This document shows, in pieces, positions 17,179-25,927 of a DNA stretch of 64,000 nucleotides. The DNA lies in contig JAHRWA010000015.1 in the NCBI GenBank assembly GCA_019090455.1, forward strand, positions 124,001 to 188,000. Reading direction: 5' to 3'. This stretch comes from Pseudomonadales bacterium (GTDB taxonomy: Bacteria > Pseudomonadota > Gammaproteobacteria > Pseudomonadales > DC-out160). Positions within the stretch are counted from its first letter, which is position 1. Each line of letters opens with the position of its first letter. Under the pieces are notes generated by a model. That model was not told the origin of the DNA. It ran no database searches and worked only from the letters and a program-made list of their open reading frames with translations. The translations under genes were made by a program, and so were the position numbers.

Positions 17179-18323
17179 TGGAAGAGCGGAAGATAGCCAT
17201 TGCGCTGCCGGTTACCGGTGAAGAGGAGTGGTTAGCGGTTAAAGAACCATTAATGTCAGGTTGGATTACTCAAGGCCCTAAAGTTGCACAGTTTGAAAAA
17301 CAGTTTGCTGAATTGCACGGTGCCAATTACGCCTTAGCTGTTACGTCATGTACGACGGGTCTCCATCTAGCATTAGCTGCAATGGGAGTCGGGCCTGGTG
17401 ATGAGGTTATTGTCCCTGCTTTCACTTGGATTGCGACTGCTAATGTCGTTTTGTATTGCGGCGCAACACCTGTTTTTGTGGACGTTAGTCGTGACACTTT
17501 CAATATGGACCCTGAGCAGATCGCGGCCAAAGTGACGGCAAAAACTAAAGCGATTATTCCTGTCCATTTATTTGGTTTATGTGCAGATATGGATGCAATA
17601 AGAGCGGCTATTCCTGATCATGTAAAGGTGCTTGAAGATGCCGCCTGCGCTGCCGGTGCCTTATATAAAACTAGTTATGCGGGAACACTGGGTGATGCGG
17701 CGTCATTCTCATTTCATCCTCGTAAGTCTATCACGACGGGTGAGGGTGGTATGGTGACGACAAATGATGGTGAATTAGCTGAACTTATGGACCAGATGAG
17801 AAATCACGGTGCGACGATGTCAGAGGAGCAGCGCCATCACGGTCCTAAGCCCTATGTATTACCAGATTTCAATTTGCTCGGTTTTAATTATCGTATGACT
17901 GACCTACAGGGTGCGGTTGGCTTGGTTCAGCTGCCGAAGTTGGAGAGTTTTATATTAGAAAGAGCGAAATGGGCAAAATTCTATCGCAAGCAGTTGTGTG
18001 ATATCGAATGGCTTCGTCTTCCTCAAGAACCGAAAAATGGAACGCATGGTTGGCAATCATTTGTTACATATGTTGATCCTCAAACAGCGCCAATGTCACG
18101 TAATAAAATAATGGAACTTTTACAAGAGAAAGGCGTATCTACCAGACCTGGTACACATGCAGTTCACATGTTACGCCTATATAAAGATAAGTACGATATT
18201 TCTGAAAATGATTTTCCCGGTGCTAGAGATTGCAATAACTATACAATGGCAATACCACTGCATAACAGAATGACAGAAGAAGATTATCAATACGTCGTAA
18301 CTAATATTAGGGAGCTAGGCTAG
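17178..18323 (+). CDS. DegT/DnrJ/EryC1-family sugar aminotransferase
   Basis: This 381-residue PLP enzyme has the internal aldimine lysine in HPRKSITTGEGG (Lys183) and the cofactor-binding EDAACAAG segment. The family transfers an amino group to keto sugars, commonly at C4 of a 4-keto-6-deoxy hexose. It is clearly distinct from the WbpE-like enzyme at 15069 and from a third family member at 33265. Overlaps with both neighbours (TAATG before, TAGTG after) make a tight translational unit with the epimerase and an amidotransferase. The product amine is a candidate substrate for the formyltransferase at 21273. Confidence 0.83.
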   Translation: MEERKIAIALPVTGEEEWLAVKEPLMSGWITQGPKVAQFEKQFAELHGANYALAVTSCTTGLHLALAAMGVGPGDEVIVPAFTWIATANVVLYCGATPVFVDVSRDTFNMDPEQIAAKVTAKTKAIIPVHLFGLCADMDAIRAAIPDHVKVLEDAACAAGALYKTSYAGTLGDAASFSFHPRKSITTGEGGMVTTNDGELAELMDQMRNHGATMSEEQRHHGPKPYVLPDFNLLGFNYRMTDLQGAVGLVQLPKLESFILERAKWAKFYRKQLCDIEWLRLPQEPKNGTHGWQSFVTYVDPQTAPMSRNKIMELLQEKGVSTRPGTHAVHMLRLYKDKYDISENDFPGARDCNNYTMAIPLHNRMTEEDYQYVVTNIRELG

Positions 18324-20206
18324 TGTGTGGAATTACCGGCCTTATTCATCTTGATGGGGCTCCCGTGTCACCCCCTGTATTAAAGAAGATGATGGATGCA
18401 ATTGTTCATAGGGGGCCTGATGATGAAGGGCAGTGGATAGAAAGAAATGTTGGTTTAGGTCATCGAAGGCTATCAATTATTGACCTTTCACCTGCAGGCC
18501 ATCAGCCGATGATCTCAACTAATCATCGTTACGTCTTGTCTTATAATGGTGAAATATATAATTTTAAAGAACTTCGGATTGAATTAGAATCAATTGGCTA
18601 TTGGTTTCATTCGAATACTGATACTGAGGTCGTACTGAATGCTCTCGATGCTTGGGGAGTCAAAGCGCTTGACCAGTTTAACGGAATGTTTGCTTTTGCC
18701 CTGTGGGATCGGAAAGAACAAAAATTACTTCTTGCACGTGATAGGTACGGTATAAAGCCTCTGTATTATAGCTTTCAGGGGAAAAGCTTCGCGTTTGGAT
18801 CCGAGCAGAAAGCTATATTAGCTAATTCTAGTTTTGACCGAAGAGTAGATAAGTCCGCATTGCTGGAATATTTCACCTTTCAAAATATTTTTACCGATCG
18901 GACATTGCTAGAAGATATAAAAATACTTCCTGCTGGTTACTATGCTCATATTGATTTGAAGTTTCAAAATCCATCACTGATTCAAACCCAATATTGGGAT
19001 TTTGATTTTCGTGAACCGATAGAAAAAGCTAGCGATGGCGAATATCGAGAAGAGTTAAGTAGGCTATTCCGTCAGTCTGTAGACCGACAGCTTATAACTG
19101 ATGTTGAACTTGGTTGTTATCTTAGCGGCGGGATGGATTCGGGGTCAATAACAGCAATTGCAGCGCAATCGTATCCTTATATGAAAACATTTACTTGTGG
19201 TTTTGACTTGAACTCTGCGTCTGGGATGGAATTGGCTTGTGACGAAAGAGAACGAGCTGAGTACATGTCTTATCATTTTAAGACCGAACATTATGAAATG
19301 GTGCTTAAAGCCGGTGATATGGAGCGTGTTCTACCTAAGTTGGCTCGGCATCTTGAAGAGCCTAGGGTAGGACAAAGTTACCCTAATTATTATGCTGCAC
19401 AATTAGCTTCTCGTTTCGTAAAAGTTGTTCTGTCGGGAACAGGAGGGGACGAGCTATTTGGGGGGTATCCATGGCGTTATTATCGAGCGGTGGTGAATGA
19501 TAATTTCGAGCACTATATCGATAAATATTATCAGTTTTGGAAAAGGCTTATTCCTAATAGTGAACTCAAGAAAGTTTTTGAACCAATTTGGGAAGAGGTG
19601 AAAGATGTTTGGACTAGAGATATCTTTAGGGATGTTTTTAAGCACCATTCTGAAAATTTATACAGACCTGAAGACTACATAAATCATTCTCTATACTTTG
19701 AATCAAAGACATTCTTGCATGGACTTTTGATGGTTGAGGATAAATTAAGTATGGCTCATAGTTTGGAGAGTAGGGTCCCATTTTTAGATAATGATCTGGT
19801 AGATTTTTCAATGTGTTGTCCTGTCCACCTTAAGCTAAACAATTTGTCAAATGTAGTTCAACTTAACGAAAATGAACCTGGGCACAAAACGAAAAAATAT
19901 TTTGAAAAAACTAAAGATGGGAAGCAAATATTACGTGATGTAATGCAGGATCTAATCCCCCGAGACATTACTAAAGCAGAGAAACAAGGTTTTTCTGGAC
20001 CAGATGCAAGTTGGTTTAAGGGGGATAGTATTGATTTTGTTAAACGCCGTTTAATGGATCCGAATGCGTCAATATATAATATGATTGATATTACCAGTAC
20101 ACAAAACCTTATTAACGAACACCTTGAAGGAAAACAAAATCGCAGGTTGATGATTTGGTCTTTACTGTCTATTGAGGAATGGTTTCAGCAATTTATGACA
20201 GTCTGA
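18323..20206 (+). CDS. Asparagine synthase-like glutamine amidotransferase, copy 1
   Basis: The 627-residue protein starts MCGITGL; removal of Met would expose the Cys nucleophile of the class II glutaminase domain (about 1-200). The C-terminal ATP-pyrophosphatase domain has the loop SGGMDSG (about 267-273) and GTGGDELFGGYP. Genuine AsnB makes asparagine. In glycan loci, AsnB-like proteins (for example WbpS of the P. aeruginosa O6 locus) are thought to amidate uronic acids. The WbpB/D/E set here provides such an acid, so sugar amidation is my preferred reading. It starts with GTG overlapping the previous stop. A second copy lies at 25915. Confidence 0.85.
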   Translation: MCGITGLIHLDGAPVSPPVLKKMMDAIVHRGPDDEGQWIERNVGLGHRRLSIIDLSPAGHQPMISTNHRYVLSYNGEIYNFKELRIELESIGYWFHSNTDTEVVLNALDAWGVKALDQFNGMFAFALWDRKEQKLLLARDRYGIKPLYYSFQGKSFAFGSEQKAILANSSFDRRVDKSALLEYFTFQNIFTDRTLLEDIKILPAGYYAHIDLKFQNPSLIQTQYWDFDFREPIEKASDGEYREELSRLFRQSVDRQLITDVELGCYLSGGMDSGSITAIAAQSYPYMKTFTCGFDLNSASGMELACDERERAEYMSYHFKTEHYEMVLKAGDMERVLPKLARHLEEPRVGQSYPNYYAAQLASRFVKVVLSGTGGDELFGGYPWRYYRAVVNDNFEHYIDKYYQFWKRLIPNSELKKVFEPIWEEVKDVWTRDIFRDVFKHHSENLYRPEDYINHSLYFESKTFLHGLLMVEDKLSMAHSLESRVPFLDNDLVDFSMCCPVHLKLNNLSNVVQLNENEPGHKTKKYFEKTKDGKQILRDVMQDLIPRDITKAEKQGFSGPDASWFKGDSIDFVKRRLMDPNASIYNMIDITSTQNLINEHLEGKQNRRLMIWSLLSIEEWFQQFMTV

Positions 20207-20232
20207 CTTTAGTATAATGATAGGGGAGCATC

Positions 20233-21240
20233 ATGCTGGAAACTAAACACTGTCGCGCTATTAGAAAAATAAACCAGAGCATTAAGTCTTTAGATTTGGA
20301 TTTATCTGGACTTGTTGTTCTGACAGAAGTGGGAAGTAATAATTATCTATACACGCCTCTAATTGCAGCTTTGGCTGGTGCGCATCATGTGTTTGCCTGG
20401 ACCGGGGATACTCGATATGGGGAAGGTAATAAAATTAAAGAAAATTGCCTAGCGCTAGCCGAAAAACTCGGTATAGAAAATAGAATAACTGTCACTGTGA
20501 ATAAGAAAAATATTGAACACATCAACTCCGCTAACGTGATCACGAATTCAGGATTTATTAGGCCAATTGATGCTACGTTTCTAAAGTATGTTGATCCCAA
20601 TAAGTGTGTCATACCGTTAATGTATGAAGCATGGGAGTTGAGGTCTACAGATATAGACATCAATGTGTGTTATCAAAGGTCAATTAGAGTAGCTGGCACA
20701 TGGGAGAATCATCCAAAAATCGCAGTTTTTGAAGGGGTTGGCCCCTTAGCCATAAAATTATCTATGGAAGCAGGTTATGAGGTATACCAAAATAATATTA
20801 TTGTCTGGTCTTCAGATGAATTTGGCGATATGGCAAAGACATACTTTGAGAAAATCGAAGCTAAAAGTGTCACAATTACTACGGATACAGAGCACTTATA
20901 TCATCTAGCCCCTACTGCAGATTTTATATTCTTTTGTGACTATAACGAAACTAAATGCCTAGTGGGTGAAGGTGGCCTAATTGATGTTGATAAACTAGGT
21001 AGACTTAATCCTGCCTTAGGGTATGTTCAATTGTATGGAGATATCGATGATAGGTACCTTGAAAATAGAGGGCGAATTATATTTCCTGCTAAGCGCGGAA
21101 AACCGAGAGTAATGACAGAGAGTTTGGCTTATTTGGGGGAGCAACCTGTGATTAACTTACAAGTCGCGGGATTTAAGGTCGCGGAATGTCTCAGTAAGGG
21201 GATACAGCACGATTTAGTGCAACCAATTTCGGGTATCTAA
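20233..21240 (+). CDS. Uncharacterised Rossmann-like protein in glycan locus
   Basis: I do not recognise this 335-residue protein. It appears to have two alpha/beta halves. The N-terminal half includes VVLTEVGSNNYLYTPLIAAL, GAHHVFAWTG and a run of alternating strands and helices. The C-terminal half starts near residue 165 with IAVFEGVGPLAIKLSMEAG, which looks like a degenerate glycine-rich nucleotide-binding turn followed by a strand ending in WSSDEFG. It ends with the sequence MTESLAYLGEQPVINLQVAGFKVAE. There is no signal peptide or membrane helix. A good ribosome site (AGGGGAG) precedes the ATG. Its position between an amidotransferase and a formyltransferase suggests a sugar-modifying or redox step. 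That is inference from context only. Confidence 0.8.
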   Translation: MLETKHCRAIRKINQSIKSLDLDLSGLVVLTEVGSNNYLYTPLIAALAGAHHVFAWTGDTRYGEGNKIKENCLALAEKLGIENRITVTVNKKNIEHINSANVITNSGFIRPIDATFLKYVDPNKCVIPLMYEAWELRSTDIDINVCYQRSIRVAGTWENHPKIAVFEGVGPLAIKLSMEAGYEVYQNNIIVWSSDEFGDMAKTYFEKIEAKSVTITTDTEHLYHLAPTADFIFFCDYNETKCLVGEGGLIDVDKLGRLNPALGYVQLYGDIDDRYLENRGRIIFPAKRGKPRVMTESLAYLGEQPVINLQVAGFKVAECLSKGIQHDLVQPISGI

Positions 21241-21272
21241 ATATTGAAAAACTTTTAGAGTATAAGGAAACT

Positions 21273-22208
21273 ATGAGAGTAGCATTGATAGGCCGTTCAG
21301 AGTTAATGTATGAAACGGCAGTACTTCTTTTAGATAAAGGATTCGATATAACACTTATAATTACATGTAAAGAAGCACCTGAATATAAGATTAAAAACGA
21401 TGACTTCGCTCAGCTTGCAAAACGAATTGACGCCGCGTATATGTACACTGCTAGCCTAGGAGATTCTGAGAGCTTATCTTTTATTAATAAGTACAATAAC
21501 TGTGATATAGCTTTAAGTGTCAATTACTCGGGAGTAATCCCCCAGAAAATAATTAATTGTTTTGAATTGGGGATCCTTAATGCCCATGGCGGTGACTTAC
21601 CGCGATATAGAGGGAACGCTTGTCAAGCATGGGCGATCCTAAATGGAGAGAGTAAAATCGGATTGTGTATCCACAAGATGATTGGTGGTGAGTTAGATAG
21701 TGGTGATATTGTAGCGCGAGATTATTTAGAAATAAATATTAACACTAAGATTGGTGAGTGTTATTCATGGATGGAAAAACGTATACCTGAGTTGTTCACT
21801 CATGCGGTAAAACAGTTAGTCCAAAATAGATGCTTTGTGCTCGAGACTCAGTCTAAAGAAAAACAAGATGCTCTCAGGTGTTACCCTAGGCGACCCGAGG
21901 ATGGGCAGATAAACTGGAAGGACTCGGCGATGAATATACATCGGTTGATTAATGCGTCTAGTGAGCCTTTTTTAGGAGCATATGCAGAATATAAAGGGGA
22001 GAAAATAATCATTTGGGCATCAGAGCTTGTTTTGGATGATGAGGTTTACTTAGCTGTCCCCGGCCAAATTACTAACTTGAGAGTAGAGGACGACTACATT
22101 GTGGTTGCAACAGGAGACGGGAAGCTAAAACTTAAAGATATTGAATACACAGGTGTAAGAACTAAACCAAATAAATTTATTAAAAGTATTAGGCAAAGAT
22201 TGACATGA
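21273..22208 (+). CDS. Formyltransferase-fold enzyme, probable sugar N-formyltransferase
   Basis: The 311-residue protein has the formyltransferase core: ILNAHGGDLPRYRG with the catalytic Asn103 and His105, and ELDSGDIV with Asp142. These match the Asn-His-Asp triad of N10-formyltetrahydrofolate-dependent enzymes. A C-terminal OB-like part (about 210-300) also resembles FMT. It is not the housekeeping Met-tRNA formyltransferase by context, since it sits inside a glycan operon downstream of sugar aminotransferases. Several O-antigen loci use such enzymes to N-formylate amino sugars. The substrate amine could come from the aminotransferase at 17178 or 33265. Confidence 0.85.
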   Translation: MRVALIGRSELMYETAVLLLDKGFDITLIITCKEAPEYKIKNDDFAQLAKRIDAAYMYTASLGDSESLSFINKYNNCDIALSVNYSGVIPQKIINCFELGILNAHGGDLPRYRGNACQAWAILNGESKIGLCIHKMIGGELDSGDIVARDYLEININTKIGECYSWMEKRIPELFTHAVKQLVQNRCFVLETQSKEKQDALRCYPRRPEDGQINWKDSAMNIHRLINASSEPFLGAYAEYKGEKIIIWASELVLDDEVYLAVPGQITNLRVEDDYIVVATGDGKLKLKDIEYTGVRTKPNKFIKSIRQRLT

Positions 22209-22280
22209 TTTTCTATATTCACCGCTAGAATTCTAGAAAAAAATTGCAAATAATTAATATGTTATCAGGATTAGAAAAGC

Positions 22281-23213
22281 ATGAAAATTTCCGTATTTAC
22301 ATCAACCTTCAATCGAAAGGAGAAATTAAAAAGGCTAGTAGATTCAATGCTACAGCAATCTTATGCTGATTGGGAATTGTTGGTTGTTGATGATGGCTCA
22401 ACGGACACAACTTCACAGATGATGAGAGAACTGGCAGACACTCGATTTTCCTACATACGTTTTAATGAAAACTTGGGACATCCAGAAGCACTTTTTAACG
22501 CAAATATTGTAGGGAAGCTCGCAGGGGAACTTGTTATATTTATTGGTTCTGATGACTATTTTTGTAAAGACGCATTTGAAAGTATAATTGGTGATTATAG
22601 TAAGCTGGATAATAATGTTTGGAAAGTTGGCTATTTATGGAAAGGAGAGGATTCTTTAGATAAGGACTCTGGCACTTTTTCAGGCTATGTTGAAAGAACC
22701 TATTCAAGTTTTGAAGTCGTATCCGACACCTATAAGCAAGTTGATTATTTGTTTGTATACCGAAAATGTTATTGGGAAGAATTTAGGAACTTCTTTTTGT
22801 CAGCGGAACATTTTTATTCTGCTTTTATGGATGTAGCATTAAAATGTTTATATGTAGAAAAACATTTTCCCAAATATCTAATTGTGGCTGGTTGGGGTGA
22901 AGATAATGTTACAAAAGGACTTAATTCAGAGAAATACTTCAAATGGGCCTTAGTTTATAAAAAGTATATCTTTGATAGATATTCTGGAAATATGGCGGCA
23001 AACTTTAAAAGAACTTGGCTGTTGTCTTTGATAAGGTCATTATGTTTGCACAAAGGGAATAAGAAAGTAGCCTTGCCATATATTAAGCTACTACTAGCAG
23101 ACGTTCTGAAAAATGTTGGTAGCTTAGCTAACGCGCTAGTTTTACTTTTTCTGCCTTCAAGTTTGATATTTAAAGCTAAACAACTAATTTTTAAATATAG
23201 AAAAACAAGGTGA
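22281..23213 (+). CDS. Glycosyltransferase family 2
   Basis: The 310-residue protein opens with ISVFTSTFNRKEKLKRLVDS and the nucleotide-binding acid motif LLVVDDGSTD. A GSDDYF segment near residue 95 serves as the DXD metal site. This is a GT-A fold inverting transferase that adds one sugar to a lipid-linked intermediate on the cytoplasmic face. A C-terminal basic and hydrophobic stretch (about 285-305) may contact the membrane. Donor and linkage cannot be told. The stop overlaps the start of the ABC exporter gene. Confidence 0.87.
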   Translation: MKISVFTSTFNRKEKLKRLVDSMLQQSYADWELLVVDDGSTDTTSQMMRELADTRFSYIRFNENLGHPEALFNANIVGKLAGELVIFIGSDDYFCKDAFESIIGDYSKLDNNVWKVGYLWKGEDSLDKDSGTFSGYVERTYSSFEVVSDTYKQVDYLFVYRKCYWEEFRNFFLSAEHFYSAFMDVALKCLYVEKHFPKYLIVAGWGEDNVTKGLNSEKYFKWALVYKKYIFDRYSGNMAANFKRTWLLSLIRSLCLHKGNKKVALPYIKLLLADVLKNVGSLANALVLLFLPSSLIFKAKQLIFKYRKTR

Positions 23214-24808
23214 TAAATAAAATGTATAAAGAGGGGTTATATGTCCTTCTATTTTTATTTAGTAAAAACAGAAAAGCATATGCCAGCTCCATTATTATTT
23301 TACTAATATCGACGATGCTGGAAAGCACTACTATTTATGCGTTAGCAAAATTTATCCTTTTCCTCTTTGGTAGCGAGGCTATGAGCCCGCTTAGTTTTGT
23401 TGATTATTCAATATCTGTGCCGACTGAAATTTTGGGTCTAATTATTATTGCCATGATTAGCCTATCCTCTTTTTTGATGTATTTTTCTAGTAAAATATTC
23501 TTTTCGTCCTATGAACGTTTCGAACAAAAATTTACTGCTTGTTTGTTGCCTAGGGCTTATAACTCAATTCTTATAAAGAATCTTGAAAGGGATGCTGTAA
23601 TAGCAGAAAGCACGACTATCCTAAATAAGTACTCTAGGACAATCTCGGAAGCAAATTATTATTTACGTTATTTTATGGAGTCGATTTCGTATATTGTTGT
23701 TTATAGCCTTGTTATTATTATTTTGTCACCGGTTTTAGGCGTCTTATTTATAATTTCTGCATCTGTGGTTACTTTTTTGTCAGGTAAAATAGGTGAAAAA
23801 ACGAGAGATAATGCATCAGATAATACTCCTTCGGATATTTCGTTAAGTGAACTACTCGCATGGATAATTAAAAATTATAAGTATTTATATTCACGAAAAT
23901 TAGTCGATTCAGCTTTTTCTAAGTTCGCAGAAAACTCTAAACAGCCAATTACAAAAATGGTCAGCTACTATATCCACGCAGATTTTAAAAAATCTATATC
24001 GTCGCCGGCACTAATTATTCTCTTACTTGGGTTTTCGTATGTTATTGCTACTGTATTTAAAGAAAACTTGGAGTCCTTTATTGCTATTTTACTACTTATA
24101 TATCGTGTACTTCCACGGTTTAGTTATTTGAATAGTCAGGCTATTCAAGTATCGAGGGCATATTTACCGCTTAAAACTATTGCTGGAGTAATAGATGAGG
24201 AGCAGAATTCCAAACCTCTATATGTAGATTTTCCCCCTGGAAAGGGGGACATATTACTTGAAGTAAAATTAAGAAATGGATGGAAAATATTAGAACGAGG
24301 TAGTGTTTATTGTGTTGTTGGTGATTCAGGTGCTGGCAAAACCACCTTCCTCGACTCCATTATTGGTATAAATAACCATTTTGAAAGTGGGATAAAAAGA
24401 TTTTATGATAGTGAAAGGATAGCTTATTTTAATCAGGAATTTTGCAGTACTCTTCCGTCAAGCTTGGAAAATCTTAAGTCTGCTTACGGTATTGAAGTGT
24501 TTTCTGAGCGGTTCATCGAAGTTGCAAAGGTACTGGGAGTCGATATAAACGATAGCATCCTTGACCGATATTCAGGAGGGGAAAAACAGCGTATTGCACT
24601 TGCATGGTTTCTGGCAAAAGATGTTGATGTGTTATTGCTCGATGAGCCTACTAGCGCGCTGGATCAGGATAGTGAAAGTATATTTATAAAACTACTATTG
24701 AAAAAGTGCAGGGATGAAGGCGTTTTAGCAATATGTGTTTCGCATAGCAAACGACTTGCACTAAAAGTTGATAACGTCCTGAGTGTTAGTGAAATTGTAA
24801 GTGACTAA
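23210..24808 (+). CDS. ABC exporter half-transporter, PglK-like candidate lipid-glycan flippase
   Basis: The 532-residue protein fuses a membrane domain (five or six hydrophobic segments within residues 10-310) to an ATPase. The ATPase has Walker A GDSGAGKTT (about 371-379), signature YSGGEKQR (about 455-462) and Walker B VLLLDEPTSALD (about 475). This is the layout of PglK, which flips undecaprenyl-linked oligosaccharides, and of lipid exporters such as MsbA. In this locus no Wzx-type flippase is seen, and the next gene encodes a Wzy-like polymerase, so a flippase role is attractive. The start may be GTG 23210, overlapping the previous stop, or ATG 23222. Confidence 0.8.
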   Translation: MINKMYKEGLYVLLFLFSKNRKAYASSIIILLISTMLESTTIYALAKFILFLFGSEAMSPLSFVDYSISVPTEILGLIIIAMISLSSFLMYFSSKIFFSSYERFEQKFTACLLPRAYNSILIKNLERDAVIAESTTILNKYSRTISEANYYLRYFMESISYIVVYSLVIIILSPVLGVLFIISASVVTFLSGKIGEKTRDNASDNTPSDISLSELLAWIIKNYKYLYSRKLVDSAFSKFAENSKQPITKMVSYYIHADFKKSISSPALIILLLGFSYVIATVFKENLESFIAILLLIYRVLPRFSYLNSQAIQVSRAYLPLKTIAGVIDEEQNSKPLYVDFPPGKGDILLEVKLRNGWKILERGSVYCVVGDSGAGKTTFLDSIIGINNHFESGIKRFYDSERIAYFNQEFCSTLPSSLENLKSAYGIEVFSERFIEVAKVLGVDINDSILDRYSGGEKQRIALAWFLAKDVDVLLLDEPTSALDQDSESIFIKLLLKKCRDEGVLAICVSHSKRLALKVDNVLSVSEIVSD

Positions 24809-25927
24809 ATGACAAAGAGACTTTCAGTAAATAGTATCTTTTATTTACTTTTTATCAGCTTAGTTCCTCTATCATCATTGGTTTTAATCGTTGGAAATTT
24901 TTCGTTGCTTGATCTGGTAATTGTTTTATATACAGTTGCATGGAGAATCAAGTTAAATGGAGAGTACACTGCCTCTTTAACATATCAGCTATCGCTTATT
25001 ACGGTAACAATAGCTGTTTTTACTATAATTTTGGTTTATGGTGTAACCGAGGAGGCTGTCAAGTCCCTTTCTCAGTTAATATTTATTCTCTTTTTTGTTC
25101 CCCTATTTATTCAGTGTTTTTTCGACAAAGTAAGTTTGGACAAATTTCTAAACAGTATTTCGATATTATCAATGCTATTGTCGTTTGCTATTATTATATC
25201 CCCTATTATTAGTCATCCATTTGTGAAATTTGACTTGGTCGCAAGATATCAGCCCACAACATCGGGAACTACTGCTATATATATAATTGCTTTTTCATAT
25301 GTGTCATATCTGTTCTATCAAAGGAAATTGGCGTTCCTCTATTTTTCAGCATATTTGTTGTTTACATTTCTCGCCATCTATTTGACTGGCCAGCGTAGTT
25401 TGTTGCTTGGTTTTTTCTTAATACTCACTCCCGTTATTATAAAAAGAGGTGCCATAGTTGGATTAGGTTTTCTTTTTCTTATCATAATTCAACGTTTGTA
25501 TGTTTCTTTTGATTTTTCATCATCACGGTTGACCGAAAATTTGATCAATGATGCTAGCCGAGTCCAAATAGTAATTGAATTCTTTCAGTCAATTTCAACG
25601 GAGCCGATCAATATTTTTGTTGGCTGGGGAGTTGGTGTCTGGAGCTCTGCAATCAATTCACAGGAACCGCACAATAACTTCCTTCATCTTATTTCCGATT
25701 ATGGGGTGTATGTCGCTATTTCCTATTCAATGATTGTGTATTGCTTTGCTATGGCTTTTCTTCAACCAAGCGTAACGAATAACCGTCTCCTCTATATAAT
25801 GATTACATTGGGACTAATCCCTTATTATATGGCTCACACATATTCGCTTGAGCGCGGTAATATCCTTCTGTTTATGGTGATCTCATTTTATTTTCTTAAA
25901 GGGAAAACAGCACAGTGTGTGGAATAG
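24809..25927 (+). CDS. Wzy/WaaL-type O-antigen polymerase-like membrane protein
   Basis: The 372-residue protein is almost entirely hydrophobic, with about 10 predicted membrane segments. A larger extracytoplasmic loop after about residue 240 contains VGWGVGVWSSAIN and EPHNNFLHLISDYG, the G-x-G and His-Asn pattern of the Wzy_C (O-antigen ligase/polymerase) family. These enzymes join lipid-linked repeat units on the periplasmic side. Its presence with a Wzz-like gene in the same locus favours polymerase over ligase. It begins directly after the ABC exporter stop and overlaps the next gene by 13 bp. Confidence 0.8.
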   Translation: MTKRLSVNSIFYLLFISLVPLSSLVLIVGNFSLLDLVIVLYTVAWRIKLNGEYTASLTYQLSLITVTIAVFTIILVYGVTEEAVKSLSQLIFILFFVPLFIQCFFDKVSLDKFLNSISILSMLLSFAIIISPIISHPFVKFDLVARYQPTTSGTTAIYIIAFSYVSYLFYQRKLAFLYFSAYLLFTFLAIYLTGQRSLLLGFFLILTPVIIKRGAIVGLGFLFLIIIQRLYVSFDFSSSRLTENLINDASRVQIVIEFFQSISTEPINIFVGWGVGVWSSAINSQEPHNNFLHLISDYGVYVAISYSMIVYCFAMAFLQPSVTNNRLLYIMITLGLIPYYMAHTYSLERGNILLFMVISFYFLKGKTAQCVE

